Shown: positions 5,125 to 6,529 of the stretch, piece by piece
Layout of the letters: each line of letters opens with the position of its first letter
How positions within the stretch are numbered: the first letter of the stretch is position 1
Assembly (NCBI GenBank): GCA_016198945.1
Contig: JACQHO010000001.1
Location: 1-6,529, forward strand
Length of the DNA stretch: 6,529 bases
Reading direction: 5' to 3'
Source: Nitrospirota bacterium
Lineage (GTDB): Bacteria > Nitrospirota > Nitrospiria > JACQBZ01
Position numbers and translations under genes: made by a program
The notes under the pieces: generated by a model
What the model was told of the DNA's origin: nothing
Seen by the model: only the letters and a program-made list of their open reading frames with translations
Database searches by the model: none

Positions 5125-5577
5125 ATGCCCCCCCTCCGATGGGACCCTTTCCGGGATTTGCTGTCTCTTCAAGAGCGGATGAATAAACTGTTCGAGGACA
5201 GCCTGGTCCGTTCAACCAGCAAGCTGGGAGAGCTGTCCCAGGGCACCTGGACGCCCGTCGTCGACATTCTGGAGAAAGAGGACGCCATCATCTTAAAGGC
5301 GGAACTCCCCGGCGTTCGACTGGACGATGTCGATCTACAGATCAACGACGACACCCTGGTCCTCAAGGGCGAACGGCGGTTTGAGAAAGACACCAAAAAG
5401 GAAAACTACCACCGGGTGGAACGCTCCTACGGAACCTTCTCCCGATCCTTCACCCTGCCCGGCAGCGTGGACCAATCCGGAATCAGCGCCAAATTGAAGG
5501 ACGGCATATTGGAAGTCAAACTTCCGAAGGCCCGCTCGGTTCAGTCCAAACCGATCCCGATCGAGATCAAAAAATAG
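5125..5577 (+). CDS. Small heat shock protein Hsp20 (alpha-crystallin family), 150 aa
   Basis: An ATP-independent holdase that forms oligomers and keeps unfolding proteins soluble for later refolding by DnaK and ClpB. The N-terminal arm (1-41) has the common WDPFRDLLSLQERMNKLFED pattern. The alpha-crystallin domain (about 42-136) begins WTPVVDILEKEDAIILKAELPGV, contains the YHRVERSYGTFSRSFTLP block (95-112), and ends with DGILEVKLPK (126-135), the usual G-x-L signature. The tail carries I144-P145-I146, the I-x-I anchor used for oligomer assembly, with an overlapping second one (I146-E147-I148). The start is supported by AAAGGAG at 5112-5118, 6 bases before the ATG. It sits 32 bases upstream of clpB, so the two are very likely one heat-shock transcript. 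Confidence 0.96.
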   Translation: MPPLRWDPFRDLLSLQERMNKLFEDSLVRSTSKLGELSQGTWTPVVDILEKEDAIILKAELPGVRLDDVDLQINDDTLVLKGERRFEKDTKKENYHRVERSYGTFSRSFTLPGSVDQSGISAKLKDGILEVKLPKARSVQSKPIPIEIKK

Positions 5578-5609
5578 GCCCGGAACGGACGCTCCGACGG
5601 GAGAACCCC

Positions 5610-6529
5610 ATGATTCAGTTCGATCGCCTCACCATTAAAGCTCAAGAGGCCGTCCTCGAGGCCCAGAAAACGGCCGAACAGCATCAGCACCAACAACTCG
5701 ACGCCGAACATCTTCTCTCGGCCCTATTAAGCCAGGCGGAAGGGGTGACCCTCCCGCTGCTGAAGAAACTGGGAATCGACCCGGAAATCCTGCGCAAGGA
5801 ACTTCTTCAAAACCTCAAAGACCGGCCCCGCGTCACCGGCGGAGGCCTCGGTCAACTCTACGCCACGCCGCAGTTGAATCAGGTTTTTGATCGGGCTCAA
5901 GCCGAGGCATCCCAACTTCGGGATGACTATATCAGCGTCGAACACCTCATCCTCGGCCTCCTGGCCGGCGACGGCCCCGCGGCGCAGCTTCTACGCCGGC
6001 ACGGAGTGACGAAGGACCGGGTGCTGGCCGCCCTGGTGACGATCCGGGGCTCCCAGCGGGTCACGGATCAGAACCCGGAGGATAAATACCAGGCCCTGAC
6101 GCGGTACAGCCGAAACCTGACCGATCTCGCCCGGCGCGGCAAACTGGACCCGGTCATCGGACGGGACGATGAAATCCGGCGGGTGATACAGGTTCTTTCC
6201 CGGCGGACGAAAAACAATCCGGTCCTGATCGGCGAACCCGGCGTCGGCAAGACCGCGATCGCGGAGGGGCTGGCGCAGCGGATCGTCAACGGCGACGTAC
6301 CGGAAGGATTGAAAAACAAACAGGTCGTCGCCCTGGACCTCGGGGCCTTGATCGCGGGCGCCAAATTCCGAGGCGAGTTCGAAGACCGGCTCAAGGCCGT
6401 TTTGAAGGAGATCACGGACGCCCAGGGCAGCATCGTCCTTTTCATTGACGAACTGCACACGCTGATCGGCGCCGGCGCGGCGGAGGGGGCGATGGACGCC
6501 TCCAACATGCTCAAGCCGGCGCTGGCGCG
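5610..6529 (+). CDS. clpB: ATP-dependent disaggregase ClpB, N-terminal part, cut by the window edge
   Basis: ClpB is a hexameric AAA+ machine that, with DnaK, pulls proteins out of aggregates. The 306 codons present, of a usual ~860, encode the N-terminal domain with its two helical repeats (about 1-145: MIQFDRLTIKAQEAVLEAQ, and YATPQLNQVFDRAQAEASQL around 84-103). The first nucleotide-binding domain follows, from LTRYSRNLTDLARRGKLDPV. Walker A is GEPGVGKT at 208-215 (K214) and Walker B is IVLFIDE at 275-281 (E281). The substrate-threading loop GAKFRGEFEDRL (250-261) has Phe253 where E. coli has Tyr251. The block SNMLKPALA is the last sequence seen. ATG 5610 follows a GGGAG at 5599-5603 by 6 bases. 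The M-domain that separates ClpB from ClpC/ClpA lies outside the window, but the N-terminal sequence and the hsp20 neighbour favour ClpB. Confidence 0.94.
   Translation, partial: MIQFDRLTIKAQEAVLEAQKTAEQHQHQQLDAEHLLSALLSQAEGVTLPLLKKLGIDPEILRKELLQNLKDRPRVTGGGLGQLYATPQLNQVFDRAQAEASQLRDDYISVEHLILGLLAGDGPAAQLLRRHGVTKDRVLAALVTIRGSQRVTDQNPEDKYQALTRYSRNLTDLARRGKLDPVIGRDDEIRRVIQVLSRRTKNNPVLIGEPGVGKTAIAEGLAQRIVNGDVPEGLKNKQVVALDLGALIAGAKFRGEFEDRLKAVLKEITDAQGSIVLFIDELHTLIGAGAAEGAMDASNMLKPALA

Noticed and set aside
1..6529. Mobile element, CRISPR, defence or phage system
   Set aside because: No transposase, integrase, long repeats, regularly spaced repeats or defence-type domains appear in any translated frame; every substantial real gene is housekeeping or stress related.

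Overview
This window looks like ordinary chromosomal housekeeping DNA from a GC-rich Gram-negative bacterium. An LspA-type lipoprotein, NadB, a periplasmic lytic transglycosylase and an Hsp20-ClpB pair fit a diderm. The gene style and neighbourhood recall Nitrospirota or a nearby phylum, but that is an impression from reading; no marker in the window fixes the taxon. I see no mobile element, CRISPR array, tRNA, rRNA or phage gene. No gene-free stretch exceeds about 230 bases.

Layout. Positions 1-1915 are transcribed leftward, in this order: a tandem universal stress protein (1915-968); a tiny 31-residue basic ribosomal protein of the bS22/mS38 (AURKAIP1/COX24) type (882-787) with its own promoter; a 74-residue conserved-looking protein of unknown function (682-458); and lipoyl synthase LipA (454 to beyond the left edge). 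Positions 2081-4167 run rightward: a small lipoprotein whose promoter places the transcription start at or next to its ATG, coupled by an ATGA overlap to L-aspartate oxidase NadB. A leftward lytic transglycosylase (4895-4155) meets nadB tail to tail with a 13-base overlap. From 5125 rightward lies a heat-shock pair, hsp20 and clpB, with clpB cut by the right edge.

Regulation. Candidate housekeeping (sigma70-type) promoters with 17-base spacers are readable before bS22, usp, the lipoprotein, the transglycosylase and hsp20. The two divergent junctions (1916-2080 and 4896-5124) each carry back-to-back promoters. The hsp20 promoter is of housekeeping form rather than the sigma32 type, and I found no CIRCE or HspR-type inverted repeat. 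Its roughly 100-base leader holds inverted repeats and an 8+5-base repeat spaced exactly 96 bases apart.

How the genes fit together. LipA makes the lipoyl cofactor and NadB starts de novo NAD synthesis. Hsp20 holds unfolding proteins and ClpB, with DnaK, disaggregates them. Usp is a stress-associated nucleotide-binding protein, and the transglycosylase trims peptidoglycan. Nothing here is clearly a new system. The most interesting items are the tiny ribosomal protein gene with a dyad at its transcription start, the apparently leaderless lipoprotein-nadB message, the transglycosylase with a similar motif on both sides of its catalytic domain, and the hsp20 leader.
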